From Moraxella catarrhalis (GTDB lineage Bacteria > Pseudomonadota > Gammaproteobacteria > Pseudomonadales > Moraxellaceae), in NCBI RefSeq assembly GCF_001632285.1, contig NZ_LWAH01000011.1:13883-77882 (forward strand): a stretch of DNA of 64,000 nucleotides. The letters run 5' to 3'. Below the pieces are notes generated by a model, which worked only from the letters and a program-made list of their open reading frames with translations, was not told the DNA's origin and did not search any database. Made by a program: the position numbers and the translations under genes. This document shows positions 28,945-37,457 of the stretch, in pieces; position 1 is the first letter of the stretch, and every line of letters starts with the position of its first letter.

Positions 28945-28973
28945 AAAAATAAAACCGCCATCATACGATGGCG
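28945..28973 (-). terminator. terminator of the two-gene cassette
   Basis: On minus, CGCCATC and GATGGCG form a 7-bp stem with a four-base loop, followed by GGTTTTATTTTT, 20 bases after the stop at 28993. Confidence 0.85.
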
Positions 28974-28992
28974 ACTTTATTTTAAGCAAATA

Positions 28993-29571
28993 TCATAAGG
29001 CTTTTATTTGTTTTACCATGTGCAAGAAATAATCATCAACGGCATAATCACAAGTATTTGACAATTTATTCCATAGATATTTATACAGTTCTTTGGTGTA
29101 GATTTGCTCAAACTCTGCTATCTCTACCAAAGTATGATTTCTATATTTACCATTGAAAAATTCATACATCTCTCCGCCTTTAATGTCGTTAGGGATTTTT
29201 TGAAATTCTACACGCACGATATTATGAATGTCTAATTTTTTAGGATTGATAATATCATCAAAATCCACATATTCCCAACCAGATATGACTTTGGCAAGAT
29301 AATAATTGGAATGACGGTCTTTTGTCAGTACCATGTCATCTTTTTTGATGTTAGGCATATGCTTTAAAAACTCTTTTAAGTCGCTATTATTTGGATACTT
29401 TTTTAACACCTGCCAAGAAAAAGTCCGCCAATCTGCACCATTATCCAAATCGTCCACAGCCCAGCCACCGCCAAGTATGCCCTGATTTAGACAAAGCTCA
29501 AATAAATCTTGGTTTTTTTCGTCATCACGATGTGGTTTGATGTGAATGCGATAAAAATTAACATGGCTCAT
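28993..29571 (-). CDS. unknown protein with PUA/EVE-like features, second gene of cassette
   Basis: I do not recognise this 192-residue protein as a named family. The first half has FYRIHIKPHRDDE, a glycine-rich GILGGGWAVDD, then DMVLTKDRHSNYYLAKVISG and IVRVEF. This order (G-x-GW segment, then a D-x-V-x-T-K-D turn and a beta strand ending in V-x-F/W) is reminiscent of EVE/PUA-like domains that read modified bases in restriction-type systems; that is an inference from pattern only. The second half is charged and aromatic. ATG at 29571 lies seven bases after the stop of the first gene with AGGAG upstream, so the two are co-translated. Confidence 0.72.
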   Translation of the reverse strand: MSHVNFYRIHIKPHRDDEKNQDLFELCLNQGILGGGWAVDDLDNGADWRTFSWQVLKKYPNNSDLKEFLKHMPNIKKDDMVLTKDRHSNYYLAKVISGWEYVDFDDIINPKKLDIHNIVRVEFQKIPNDIKGGEMYEFFNGKYRNHTLVEIAEFEQIYTKELYKYLWNKLSNTCDYAVDDYFLHMVKQIKAL

Positions 29572-29578
29572 AAAAACT

Positions 29579-30037
29579 CTACTCCTGCTCAACCAATTGA
29601 TTGACTAATTTTGCCAAACGCTTTAAAGAGGTTTGCAAATACTCATCATTTTTTTCCAAAAATTGTTTTAACAACGCTTGATGATGTGCATCATTACTTT
29701 TAGATAAGTCATAATCGCAATCGCTAGGAAATTCACCATTTTTGGTATAATAAATGCTGGCACACACCAAACTTGCTAAATCAAGCGTTCTGTGTAGCGG
29801 TATTTCCTCGGATTGTCTTGACCAACGCCCGCCTTTTGAATTGTTTTCATCATAAGCAAATCGCCATATTTTCGCTGAAAAATCAGTATATCCTGCACCA
29901 TTCCATTGAGCAACACCCACAGATAACCCTTGTGCATCTGTATTGTGAGCGAATGCACCATCTATTGCTTGATAGTTTTCTAGCATTATCACAGGGATAT
30001 GCAATAAATGTGTGGGGATTTTTTTAAACTTTGACAT
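29579..30037 (-). CDS. unknown protein (possibly DUF6530), first gene of cassette
   Basis: The 152-residue soluble protein has no signal or membrane segment. The core KIPTHLLHIPVIMLENYQAI ... HNTDAQGLSVGVAQWN ... WRFAYDE ... GGRWSRQSEEIPLHRTLDLA is reminiscent, from memory, of the uncharacterised family DUF6530. The end is helical and lysine-rich. GAGGTAAAT precedes the ATG. It is driven by a consensus promoter covered by a palindrome (30064-30125). Its close coupling to the next gene suggests they act together. No enzymatic motif is evident. Confidence 0.75.
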   Translation of the reverse strand: MSKFKKIPTHLLHIPVIMLENYQAIDGAFAHNTDAQGLSVGVAQWNGAGYTDFSAKIWRFAYDENNSKGGRWSRQSEEIPLHRTLDLASLVCASIYYTKNGEFPSDCDYDLSKSNDAHHQALLKQFLEKNDEYLQTSLKRLAKLVNQLVEQE

Positions 30038-30063
30038 ATTTACCTCATCAAATTTAGGGTTAA

Positions 30064-30099
30064 AATACTAAAATTAGTAAATTTACTAATGTTAGTAGT
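30064..30099 (-). promoter_or_regulatory. 36-bp palindromic operator of the two-gene cassette
   Basis: The centre TTAGTAAATTTACTAA (30074-30089) is a perfect 16-bp palindrome. Pairing extends to 18 bases per arm with only two mismatches. It overlaps the -10 and the presumed start of transcription. A dimeric repressor, perhaps two dimers on adjacent TTAGT/ACTAA sites, is likely; no obvious repressor gene is adjacent. Confidence 0.8.
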
Positions 30100-30125
30100 A
30101 TAATGGTAGCTCCCTTACATGTCAA
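30097..30125 (-). promoter_or_regulatory. consensus sigma-70 promoter of the two-gene cassette
   Basis: On minus TTGACA (30120-30125), 17 bases, then TATACT (30097-30102). The match is close to ideal, and the operator overlaps the -10. Confidence 0.88.
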
Positions 30126-30133
30126 GGTATTTT

Positions 30134-30168
30134 TAATAAAAAACCACCCCATGTCGGAGTGGTTTTTG
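30134..30168 (-). terminator. terminator of pnp
   Basis: CCACTCC/GGGGTGG pairing (30144-30162, one mismatch) with A/T flanks is followed on minus by TTTTTTATTA. It lies just after the pnp stop and before the cassette promoter. Confidence 0.85.
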
Positions 30169-30192
30169 TTTTTTAACAATTAAATCAAAGGC

Positions 30193-32283
30193 TTACTGCT
30201 CAACACCTTTCATGGTTAATTTAATACGACCACGATTATCAATGTCTTGAACTTGAACCTTGACAGTTTGACCTTCTTTTAGATAATCACTCACATTCTC
30301 CACACGCTCATCAGAGATTTGGCTGATGTGTACCAGACCATCTGTGCCTGGTAAAATGGTAACAAACGCCCCAAAATCAACAATGCGAGCAACCGTACCT
30401 TCGTACACTGTACCCACTTCAACCTCGGCGGTAATCGCCTCAATTTGAGTAATGGCGGCACGGGTTGATGCTTTATCTGTACCAAAAATACGAATTGTGC
30501 CGTTATCATCAATATCAATGGTTGCACCTGTATCCTCAGTCAGCTGACGAATGGTCGCCCCACCCTTACCAATCACATCACGGATTTTTTCAGGGTTGAT
30601 AGTGATGGTGGCATAATTTGGTGCATGAGCGTTAATCTCAGTACGAGAGGTTGCGATGACCTCATTCATGGCATTTAGGATATGGATACGACCTGCGTGT
30701 GCTTGTTTTAGGGCTTGTTCCATAATATCGGCGGTAATGCCTTCAATCTTAATGTCCATTTGTAGAGCTGTGATACCATTTACCGAACCTGCAACTTTAA
30801 AGTCCATATCGCCCAAATGGTCTTCATCACCCAAAATGTCCGACAGCACAGCAAAACGCTCACCTTCTTTGACCAGTCCCATGGCGATGCCTGCAACAGG
30901 GGCTTTTAGCGGCACGCCTGCATCCATCAAAGATAACGACGCACCGCAGACAGACGCCATAGATGATGAACCATTTGACTCGGTGATTTCAGAGACCACA
31001 CGAATGGTGTATGGGAAGCGTTCAGCGGCAGGTAACATCGCCTGAACACCACGGCGTGCCAAGCGACCATGTCCAATTTCACGGCGTTTTGGTGCACCTT
31101 CACGACCTGTCTCACCCACTGAATAATGTGGGAAATTATAGTGTAGCATAAAGTGATCTTGCTTTGTGCCTGCCAGCGTATCCACAAGGTTCACATCCCG
31201 TGTTGTACCCAAAGTGGTTACAACCAACGCTTGAGTTTCGCCACGAGTAAACAGTGCCGAGCCGTGTGTATAAGGCAAGACGCCCACTTGAATATCCAAG
31301 GCACGCACAGTCTCCAAATCACGCCCATCAATACGAGGCTTGCCTGATAAGATATTATCACGCACGGTACGATATTTTAGGGTTTCAAATAGCTCTTTAA
31401 TTTGGGCGACTTTATCGGCATAGTCATCACTTGTCTCATCGCCTGCCAGTACCAAAGCTTCTGCGGCAAGCTCATCTAAGCGTGCGTAGCGGTCTTGTTT
31501 GACGGTAATCGTGTAGGCTTCACTAACTTTAGCGGTGAACTGCTCTTTTAGCTGAGTATTTAGCTCTTCATTGATGGCAGGGGCGACAAATTCTTGCTTG
31601 GTATTGCCTACCGCTTGGGCGAATGTATTGATATTATCAATCACCACCTGCTGCTGACCATGCCCATAAAGCACCGCCCCCAGCATTTGGTCTTCTGATA
31701 GCTCTTTAGCTTCAGACTCAACCATCAGTACCGCTGATTTGGTGCCTGCCACGACCAAATCCAAATCACTTTGCTTCATCTCAGCCAAAGTTGGGTTGAG
31801 TACATACTCGCCATTGATAAAACCAACACGAGCAGCACCGATAGGACCATTAAATGGTGCTGGTGAAATTGCTAACGCTGCTGATGCACCAATCATCGCT
31901 GCAATGTCAGCATCTTGGGTTTTATCTGATGAAATGACTGTTGCTGTTACCTGAATTTCGTTAAAGTAGCCCTCTGGAAATAGCGGACGGATTGGGCGAT
32001 CAATCAAGCGAGAAGTCAGCGTCTCAAACTCTGACGCACGACCTTCACGCTTGCCATAACCGCCTGGGATTTTGCCCGAAGCATACATTTTTTCTTGATA
32101 ATTCACCGTCAAAGGAAAAAAGTTTTGACCAGCAATGGCTTCAGGACGCACGACCACAGCAACCAAAACTGAAACGCCGCCCATATGCACAAGCACACTA
32201 TTGGCCTGGCGAGCGATACGACCTGTTTCTAAAACAACTTGTTGGTTGCCATATTGAAATTCTTGACGAATGGGATTAAACAT
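30193..32283 (-). CDS. pnp: polyribonucleotide nucleotidyltransferase (PNPase)
   Basis: The 696-residue phosphorolytic 3'-5' exoribonuclease has two RNase PH domains (about 10-230 and 310-540), a KH domain ([19 protein letters not shown], about 555-615) and an S1 domain ([20 protein letters not shown], about 620-690). It is a core enzyme of RNA decay. It lies downstream of rpsO as in E. coli, separated by about 210 bases with a hairpin. Its last codons differ slightly from the relic at 28286, so the 3' end may have been replaced. Confidence 0.98.
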   Translation of the reverse strand: MFNPIRQEFQYGNQQVVLETGRIARQANSVLVHMGGVSVLVAVVVRPEAIAGQNFFPLTVNYQEKMYASGKIPGGYGKREGRASEFETLTSRLIDRPIRPLFPEGYFNEIQVTATVISSDKTQDADIAAMIGASAALAISPAPFNGPIGAARVGFINGEYVLNPTLAEMKQSDLDLVVAGTKSAVLMVESEAKELSEDQMLGAVLYGHGQQQVVIDNINTFAQAVGNTKQEFVAPAINEELNTQLKEQFTAKVSEAYTITVKQDRYARLDELAAEALVLAGDETSDDYADKVAQIKELFETLKYRTVRDNILSGKPRIDGRDLETVRALDIQVGVLPYTHGSALFTRGETQALVVTTLGTTRDVNLVDTLAGTKQDHFMLHYNFPHYSVGETGREGAPKRREIGHGRLARRGVQAMLPAAERFPYTIRVVSEITESNGSSSMASVCGASLSLMDAGVPLKAPVAGIAMGLVKEGERFAVLSDILGDEDHLGDMDFKVAGSVNGITALQMDIKIEGITADIMEQALKQAHAGRIHILNAMNEVIATSRTEINAHAPNYATITINPEKIRDVIGKGGATIRQLTEDTGATIDIDDNGTIRIFGTDKASTRAAITQIEAITAEVEVGTVYEGTVARIVDFGAFVTILPGTDGLVHISQISDERVENVSDYLKEGQTVKVQVQDIDNRGRIKLTMKGVEQ

Positions 32284-32419
32284 AAATTGATCCTTTTATA
32301 TAATAGGCATTGATTGGCATAATCTAAAGCCCTAAGGCATAACATCGTTTCATGTCATGCCTTAGAGTTCTAAATTCATGCTCAATGCAATTGATGATTT
32401 AAATAACAAACAAATAATT

Positions 32420-32449
32420 AATAAAAAACGGCACGCAAAAGCACGCCGT
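32420..32449 (-). terminator. hairpin between rpsO and pnp
   Basis: ACGGCGTGC and GCGTGCCGT (32428-32449 on minus) form a stem with an internal mismatch, a TTTT loop and a following T6. Partial termination here would leave pnp expressed by read-through. Confidence 0.75.
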
Positions 32450-32495
32450 TTTCGGTATCGTATACAGGTTAAAAACCCAATGCCACAAGGACAAA

Positions 32496-32765
32496 TTAAC
32501 GGCGTAGACCCAATGAACCGATTAAGTCAGTATAGCGGTTCAAATCTTTACCTTTTAGGTAGTCCAATAGCTTACGGCGTTGGTTAACCATGCGGATAAG
32601 ACCACGGCGACTGTGGTGGTCGGCTTTGTGTGCTTTGAAATGGTCTTGTAAGTCATTAATGCGAGCGGTCAATAAAGCCACTTGCACCTCTGGGCTACCA
32701 GTATCATTCTCGCCACGCTGATATTTTGCAATTACCGCTTCACGATCTTTATTCGTTAACATCAT
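32496..32765 (-). CDS. rpsO: 30S ribosomal protein S15
   Basis: The 89-residue protein matches S15 along its length: [46 protein letters not shown] and LIGSLGLRR. It binds 16S rRNA helices 20-22 early in 30S assembly. Two adjacent ATG codons (32765, 32762) follow AAGGAA; the second has the better spacing. Confidence 0.98.
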   Translation of the reverse strand: MMLTNKDREAVIAKYQRGENDTGSPEVQVALLTARINDLQDHFKAHKADHHSRRGLIRMVNQRRKLLDYLKGKDLNRYTDLIGSLGLRR

Positions 32766-32850
32766 TCATTCCTTACTAAGCAATGCAAATAAATTCAGGC
32801 AAGCATCGCATTGCTAAAGCTTACCTACGCCATTTGGCATCTAAAAATAA

Positions 32851-32879
32851 ATTATAACAGTTTTTTAAACCGCTGTCAG
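32851..32879 (-). promoter_or_regulatory. sigma-70 promoter of rpsO
   Basis: On minus CTGACA (32874-32879) and TATAAT (32851-32856) are separated by exactly 17 bases, with TG one base before the -10. Confidence 0.85.
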
Positions 32880-32906
32880 CTGTTTTGCTGATTTTTATCA
32901 CTTTTT

Positions 32907-32938
32907 ACAAAAACCCATCGATATATCGCACGATGGGT
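32907..32938 (-). terminator. terminator of the beta-barrel protein gene
   Basis: ACCCATCG and CGATGGGT (32913-32938) form an 8-bp stem with T-rich flanks on both strands. On minus it follows the gene at 32974. Confidence 0.88.
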
Positions 32939-32973
32939 TTTTTAGCAAGCTTAAAATCAGCAGTTTGCTAATT

Positions 32974-33624
32974 TTAAAAGTTATAACGCAGACCTACTTT
33001 CGCACCATATTGATGAGCCTTAAGCTTGCTGTCTGTATCCAATTTATCATACTTACCCAAATAATTATACTCAACGCCAGCATCAACGCTAAGCTGTGGG
33101 TTGATGGCATATTGTGCCCCAGCCAGCACACCAAAGCCAACCTTGTTTTCTTGTTTTTGACTGTGGGTAGTTCTTGATTGGGCAGCAGCCGTTGTTGTCA
33201 CTGTTGAAACAGTGCTTTTTATTTGGTTAATGCCCACACGAGCACCTGCATACGGCGTAAAACCTGACACTGTATCAAAATCATAAATGGCTGAAAGACC
33301 CAAAGACTGTGCCTTAAGCTCGCCTGAAGAGGTGATACTCGTGTTCGTTTGTGGTTGATAAGTGTAAGAAGAATTAATCTTACCATAATTTTTATAATCT
33401 AAGGCATAGCGAGCCAAGTCGGTATCTTTACCAAAGCTTATGCCATAGCCCAAACCTTTATCTTCAAGTTTATTGTCGTTGGGTCGATTGTCGTTATATT
33501 TTGCTTCTAGATTTGAATAACCAAGATCGGCTTGAACATAATAACCGTTATTAACCAAAACATTGGCTGCAGCGGCAGTTGAAAGACCTGCCAAGACTGT
33601 TGCTAAAATTAATTTTTTCATCAT
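32974..33624 (-). CDS. opacity-like outer-membrane beta-barrel protein
   Basis: The 216-residue precursor has a signal peptide (MMKKLILATVLAGLSTAAAA) and then alternating hydrophobic/polar strands (YYVQADLGYSNLEA, KGLGYGISFGK, FTPYAGARVGINQI, VGFGVLAGAQYAI). It ends KVGLRYNF with the terminal Phe required for outer-membrane insertion. This is the pattern of small 8-stranded OmpA/NspA/Opa-type barrels. The loops are rich in Ser, Thr, Asn and Gln, as surface loops are. It is inserted between truB and rpsO, which are adjacent in many relatives. Function unknown; adhesion is only a guess. Confidence 0.85.
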   Translation of the reverse strand: MMKKLILATVLAGLSTAAAANVLVNNGYYVQADLGYSNLEAKYNDNRPNDNKLEDKGLGYGISFGKDTDLARYALDYKNYGKINSSYTYQPQTNTSITSSGELKAQSLGLSAIYDFDTVSGFTPYAGARVGINQIKSTVSTVTTTAAAQSRTTHSQKQENKVGFGVLAGAQYAINPQLSVDAGVEYNYLGKYDKLDTDSKLKAHQYGAKVGLRYNF

Positions 33625-33732
33625 ATACTCACATGAATTGTTATATCGGCTTATACTGATGATAAGCTCAACCATTTTACACTAAAATCATCCAAACCGT
33701 CAAGGTCAAGTACTGCTTGAAAGGCTGATCAG

Positions 33733-34668
33733 TTATGCGACCAATTTTTTAGGCTGTAATCTTCCGCTTTTAGATACCTCTGCCAGCCCAATAAATATAT
33801 CTTGGGCATACAGTCGCACAAGCAACACATCATCAAACTCAAGCAAGCTATCTAGACGGTCTTTGACATTTAATCGTTGCCCCATTTTAATGCGTGCCGC
33901 CTCATCCGTTGTCAGTCTCAACATGGGCAAATGACCAAGCATCGCATCTGTGGGCAAAAGTCTGCCCAAGCGTTCATCCAAAGATGAATTCGCCAACTCA
34001 CCAAGGCTTATCGCATCTGCCACATCAAATCCACCTGTACAGGTTCGGTGTAAGGCAATCAAATGCCCCACACAGTTCAAATGCTCTGCCACACTTTCGC
34101 CCAGCACACGCACATAAGTCCCCTTTGAGCAAGAGACAATCAGTTTAATTGTGGTATTATCCAGTTTTGTGAGTGTCAAATTATGTATGATAATAGGTCT
34201 GGCATCACGCTCGACCACCTTGCCTAATCGTGCATATTCATACAGTTTTTTACCATCTTTTTTTAAGGCGGAATACATAGGCGGCACTTGCATTTGTTTG
34301 CCCATTAAAGCATTGGCAATCCCATTAAGTGTTTGCTGATTAAAGCTTGGTGCATCGGTGCGTTGTATCACCTGACCATATCTATCAGCAGTATCTGTTT
34401 TAACGCCTAAGCTTAACAGTGCGACATAACTTTTATCTGCATTAAGCCCATACTGTGCAAATTTGGTTGCCTCACCAAAACATATCGGTAAAAGCCCTGT
34501 TGCCATAGGGTCAAGCGTGCCTGTATGACCTGCTTTTTTAGAATCATACAACTCGGATTGATATAAATACTTAGCTTTTGCCAAAGCACTGTGTGAGCTG
34601 ATATCAGCAGGTTTATCTAATAATAAAATGCCTGAAATCACCACTTTTTTGGTCGGCCGATTCATCAT
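33733..34668 (-). CDS. truB: tRNA pseudouridine55 synthase
   Basis: The 311-residue enzyme has GILLLDKPADISSHSALAKAK and the catalytic Asp in KAGHTGTLDPMATGLLPICFGEATKF. The PPMYSALKKDGKKLYEYARLG motif and a C-terminal PUA-like region follow. It makes the T-loop pseudouridine of tRNAs. The start overlaps the rbfA stop, giving the conserved rbfA-truB pair. Confidence 0.97.
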   Translation of the reverse strand: MMNRPTKKVVISGILLLDKPADISSHSALAKAKYLYQSELYDSKKAGHTGTLDPMATGLLPICFGEATKFAQYGLNADKSYVALLSLGVKTDTADRYGQVIQRTDAPSFNQQTLNGIANALMGKQMQVPPMYSALKKDGKKLYEYARLGKVVERDARPIIIHNLTLTKLDNTTIKLIVSCSKGTYVRVLGESVAEHLNCVGHLIALHRTCTGGFDVADAISLGELANSSLDERLGRLLPTDAMLGHLPMLRLTTDEAARIKMGQRLNVKDRLDSLLEFDDVLLVRLYAQDIFIGLAEVSKSGRLQPKKLVA

Positions 34669-35090
34669 GATTTATCATCATCCAACTGATGCTCTTCATC
34701 CAGATAGTTTTTTTCACTTTCTTGGGTTTTTTGCATGGCTTGACCAACCAAGCTCATCATACGATTACCATGGGCGGTCACCTCATCGTAATGAAATCTT
34801 AAGCGTGGCGTGGTGCGTGTTTTCATGGTGCGTGCCAGCTCAGTTCGCAAAAATCCAGCAGCGGTATTAAGTACTTTTAAGCTTTGAGCATGTGCCTCAC
34901 TGTTCATGCCACCATCTTGACTTGGCTCCAAAATCGTCACATAAACATCAGCATAGCCCAAATCAGGGCTAACCTTCACACTAGAAATGGTCACAAACCC
35001 CGTCAAGCGTGGGTCATTAATCTCATCTCGAATTAAAATGGCTAAAGTACGCTGAATTTGGTCAGCAAGTCGCTGTAATCGTTGATTCAT
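34665..35090 (-). CDS. rbfA: ribosome-binding factor A
   Basis: The 141-residue KH-like protein matures the 30S subunit. Motifs are RLQRLADQIQRTLAILIRDEIND, LTGFVTISSVKVSPDLGYADVYV and RTTPRLRFHYDE. MNQRLQRLADQ at 35090 has AGGA upstream; the longer frame is unsupported. It is normally next to infB, but here it is separated by two plus-strand genes. Confidence 0.96.
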   Translation of the reverse strand: MNQRLQRLADQIQRTLAILIRDEINDPRLTGFVTISSVKVSPDLGYADVYVTILEPSQDGGMNSEAHAQSLKVLNTAAGFLRTELARTMKTRTTPRLRFHYDEVTAHGNRMMSLVGQAMQKTQESEKNYLDEEHQLDDDKS

Positions 35091-35682
35091 AAGTCCTCTA
35101 AATAGATATACGATTAATAAAATGTTATTAAAATTCACCTCAGTATGATGGTGGTAGTATAGCCCATTTTTTTAATAAAACCAATGAATGACATTTTTGC
35201 CGATTGATCTTATTGTCTGCTTTTGCATTTGGTCATCTTACTCATTCAACATACTCGTTAAAAGTAGCACCGATTTTTACATAAAAGGCATGATAAAACG
35301 ATAAATTTCATCAATCAGCTTGCCCATAGTCACCGATAATCAACATAATTTTCAAAAAATTATTAAATTTACTTAAAGTTACATTGGGTTACTTTGGTTT
35401 ATAAATAGTTAATTGAATCATAATAATTATTGACAAAAAACGCTTAGTACAAAATTTTAAATTCTTTATACTAAAAGTATCGCTAGACATCAAGAAGTAG
35501 CCAACAGATAAAAACAGATAAAAGAAAAGATAAATCATTTTATCGTTTTGATGATATTAGGTTACCTCGATAGTTTAAATTTGTATCTGAAGTTTAAGCG
35601 GTATATAAATTTAAGCGGTATATAAAAAGATTAGAAATCCTGATTGAGCCATCAATCAGATCAACAAAACAAAGGGAGAAGT
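35091..35682. other. long intergenic region between rbfA and the PRC-barrel gene
   Basis: These roughly 590 bases are AT-rich and must hold the divergent promoters. TTGACA at about 35433 and TATACT at about 35469 are too far apart to form one promoter. A 17-bp exact tandem duplication (35593-35626), each unit ending in TATATAAA, lies about 60 bases before the plus-strand start codon. No open frame is convincing. Confidence 0.5.
35593..35626 (+). repeat. 17-bp exact tandem duplication
   Basis: TTTAAGCGGTATATAAA occurs twice back to back at 35593-35609 and 35610-35626. Each copy carries a TATATAA that could act as a -10. Confidence 0.85.
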
Positions 35683-36531
35683 ATGGTGAGTAAGTTAGTA
35701 CGATTGTATGACATTGAAGCTACCAACCGTGAAGCATTGGGAAATGACTATTATAACCCAATTGGCAAAACTGCTTATGGCATCGGTCAAGAAAAACTTG
35801 GTAAAGTACAAGATGTATTGGTCGAGGTAGACACAGGTAAGATTCGCTACCTAGTGGTTGATGCTGGTGGTTGGTTCTTCTCAAAAGAGGTTTTGGTTCC
35901 AGCAGGCTTGTCTTGCATTGTTGGCGATGAGGTATATTTTGACAGTCTGACCAAAGAGCAAGTAGAAGCAATGGAAGGCTATGATCAAAATTATAGCTAT
36001 ACCTATGAAGAACAATATAACAAAGACCGTGAATTTTATGCAGCAGAGACACTGCCTGCAGAAAGCCGTCTTGAGTTAGATGAAAGCCATTATCATGCTC
36101 CAAATACGCTAGAATTGTTAGAAGAACGCTTAACAGTCAATAAAGACCGTATCGTAGCAGGCATTGTTAGCCTTGGTAAGCATGTGGTTACCGAAGAACG
36201 CCGTATGGAAGTGGATTTAGAAGAAGAGCATGCTCACATTGAGCGTACCGCTGTAGATCGCCCAACAGATCGCCGTATTAATGATTCGGGTGCAGACACC
36301 ATCAGCGTTGAGCTAGAAGCTGAGCGAGCCAATGTTACCAAACAAACTTATGTCACCGAAGAGGTCACCTTAGGCAAAACTTCAGAAACTCGTACAGAAA
36401 CCATTTTAGAAACCATTCAGCGTGAAGAGCTTAATGTGGATGATTTAGGCAATGTGGTTGATAAAAATGGCAATGTGGTCAACTATGAAGGCATTACCGC
36501 TGATGAAGTACGCCGTGCTCGTGGTCTATAA
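35683..36531 (+). CDS. PRC-barrel and DUF2382 (YsnF/AvaK-like) stress protein
   Basis: The 282-residue soluble protein has an N-terminal PRC-barrel (about 10-95: GKTAYGIGQEKLGKVQDVLV, YLVVDAGGWFFSKEVLVPAG). A DUF2382 domain follows (about 140-260: LELLEERLTVNKDRIVAGIV, HVVTEERRMEVDLEEEHAHI, VTEEVTLGKTSETRTETI). Relatives are general-stress proteins; the molecular role is unknown. ATG at 35683 has GGGAG upstream. It stands with a paralogous DUF2382 gene inside the infB-rbfA interval, on the opposite strand. Confidence 0.87.
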   Translation: MVSKLVRLYDIEATNREALGNDYYNPIGKTAYGIGQEKLGKVQDVLVEVDTGKIRYLVVDAGGWFFSKEVLVPAGLSCIVGDEVYFDSLTKEQVEAMEGYDQNYSYTYEEQYNKDREFYAAETLPAESRLELDESHYHAPNTLELLEERLTVNKDRIVAGIVSLGKHVVTEERRMEVDLEEEHAHIERTAVDRPTDRRINDSGADTISVELEAERANVTKQTYVTEEVTLGKTSETRTETILETIQREELNVDDLGNVVDKNGNVVNYEGITADEVRRARGL

Positions 36532-36590
36532 TCTGACCTAACCTAAACTTTGACTTGAATGAGTAAATCGCATCAGTCAAGCATCCAAAA

Positions 36591-36617
36591 AGCCAGGGCA
36601 ATGCTCTGGCTTTTTTT
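36591..36617 (+). terminator. terminator of the PRC-barrel gene
   Basis: AGCCAG and CTGGCT form a stem (extended by a G-U and a G-C pair) followed by TTTTTTT. Confidence 0.9.
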
Positions 36618-36710
36618 AAATTTAATCAATACTGAAAAGCTGGGTTTGATTAATCCAAACCAAATCTCAAAGAAATTTTTAAAGACCTAAAATTTTAAGG
36701 AAATAAGACA

Positions 36711-37217
36711 ATGAAAACACCGCATACAATTGATGATACTCAAACCTTAGAGCTTTTGGAAGAAAGGGCCGAAGTTCAAAAACAGCGTGTTAATACAGGT
36801 AAGGTAATTTTATCCAAAAAGATACACACACGCACCGTTAATATTCCCATCACCTTAACTGAAGAACATCTTGTCATCACCTATCAACAAGATGATGCCT
36901 CTTTGGCAACTCATGAACAGTTGTCAAATGATGATGACTTGGTTAATATTATTGACAACACAAAAGCCACACACGCCAAAATTACCATCAACGGTCAGGT
37001 GTGTTCATTAACACCAGATACACCAATTGAGATGTTGTTGTATTGTGAGACTGCGACGGTCACAAAAACAGCTCACGCCATTGAAGATATTCACCTAAAC
37101 ACCCAAACCATTCAGCGTGAGCATGTTTTTACCACCAAGCTACAAAAAGAAGTGCTGGATATACAAGAAGGTGAAAATTTAGTGATTCAAAATGATGACT
37201 TAGATTATGCCAAATGA
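36711..37217 (+). CDS. DUF2382-domain protein
   Basis: The 168-residue soluble acidic protein begins with the same unit as its upstream neighbour (TLELLEERAEVQKQRVNTGK, then HTRTVNIPITLTEEHLVITY) and ends in a second DUF2382-like repeat (THAKITINGQ ... DIHLNTQTIQREHVF). It lacks the PRC-barrel. It probably arose by duplication of the neighbour and may form complexes with it. AAGGAAATAAGACA precedes the ATG. Function unknown. Confidence 0.8.
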   Translation: MKTPHTIDDTQTLELLEERAEVQKQRVNTGKVILSKKIHTRTVNIPITLTEEHLVITYQQDDASLATHEQLSNDDDLVNIIDNTKATHAKITINGQVCSLTPDTPIEMLLYCETATVTKTAHAIEDIHLNTQTIQREHVFTTKLQKEVLDIQEGENLVIQNDDLDYAK

Positions 37218-37285
37218 TTCATTTGGTAGATTTATCAGATAAAAGTTTGTTTCACTCATACAACGGCATATCATATCAATTAAAA

Positions 37286-37314
37286 AAGATTGGTGTATCA
37301 ACACCAATCTTTTT
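37286..37314. terminator. bidirectional terminator between the DUF2382 gene and infB
   Basis: AAGATTGGTGT and ACACCAATCTT form a perfect 11-bp stem with a four-base loop and T-runs on both strands. It should end infB transcription too, so rbfA-truB probably need their own promoter here. Confidence 0.9.
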
Positions 37315-37457
37315 GAACGATCAGACCAATAATTTATTAAAAATTTAATTAAAATTTATTAAATAAAATCAATAATTAAATGGAGTGACTAAATACTAAC
37401 TTTTGGGCGTATCACTTGCATGATTTTAAACAATATACCCAAACGCCATCATCACAA

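Larger units (their letters stand above)
28290..30288. repeat. 89-bp direct repeat flanking the islet (28290-28378 and 30200-30288)
   Basis: The two perfect copies lie 1910 bp apart in the same orientation and bracket the hydrolase relic and the two-gene cassette. They could recombine to delete the islet and leave an intact pnp. Confidence 0.92.

Noticed and set aside
28290..30288. Attachment sites of an integrative element
   Set aside because: The direct repeats would suit, but no integrase, excisionase or mobility gene lies between them, so I call it only an islet.
35433..35474. TTGACA and TATACT as a promoter of the PRC-barrel gene
   Set aside because: They are about 31 bases apart, too far for one sigma-70 promoter.
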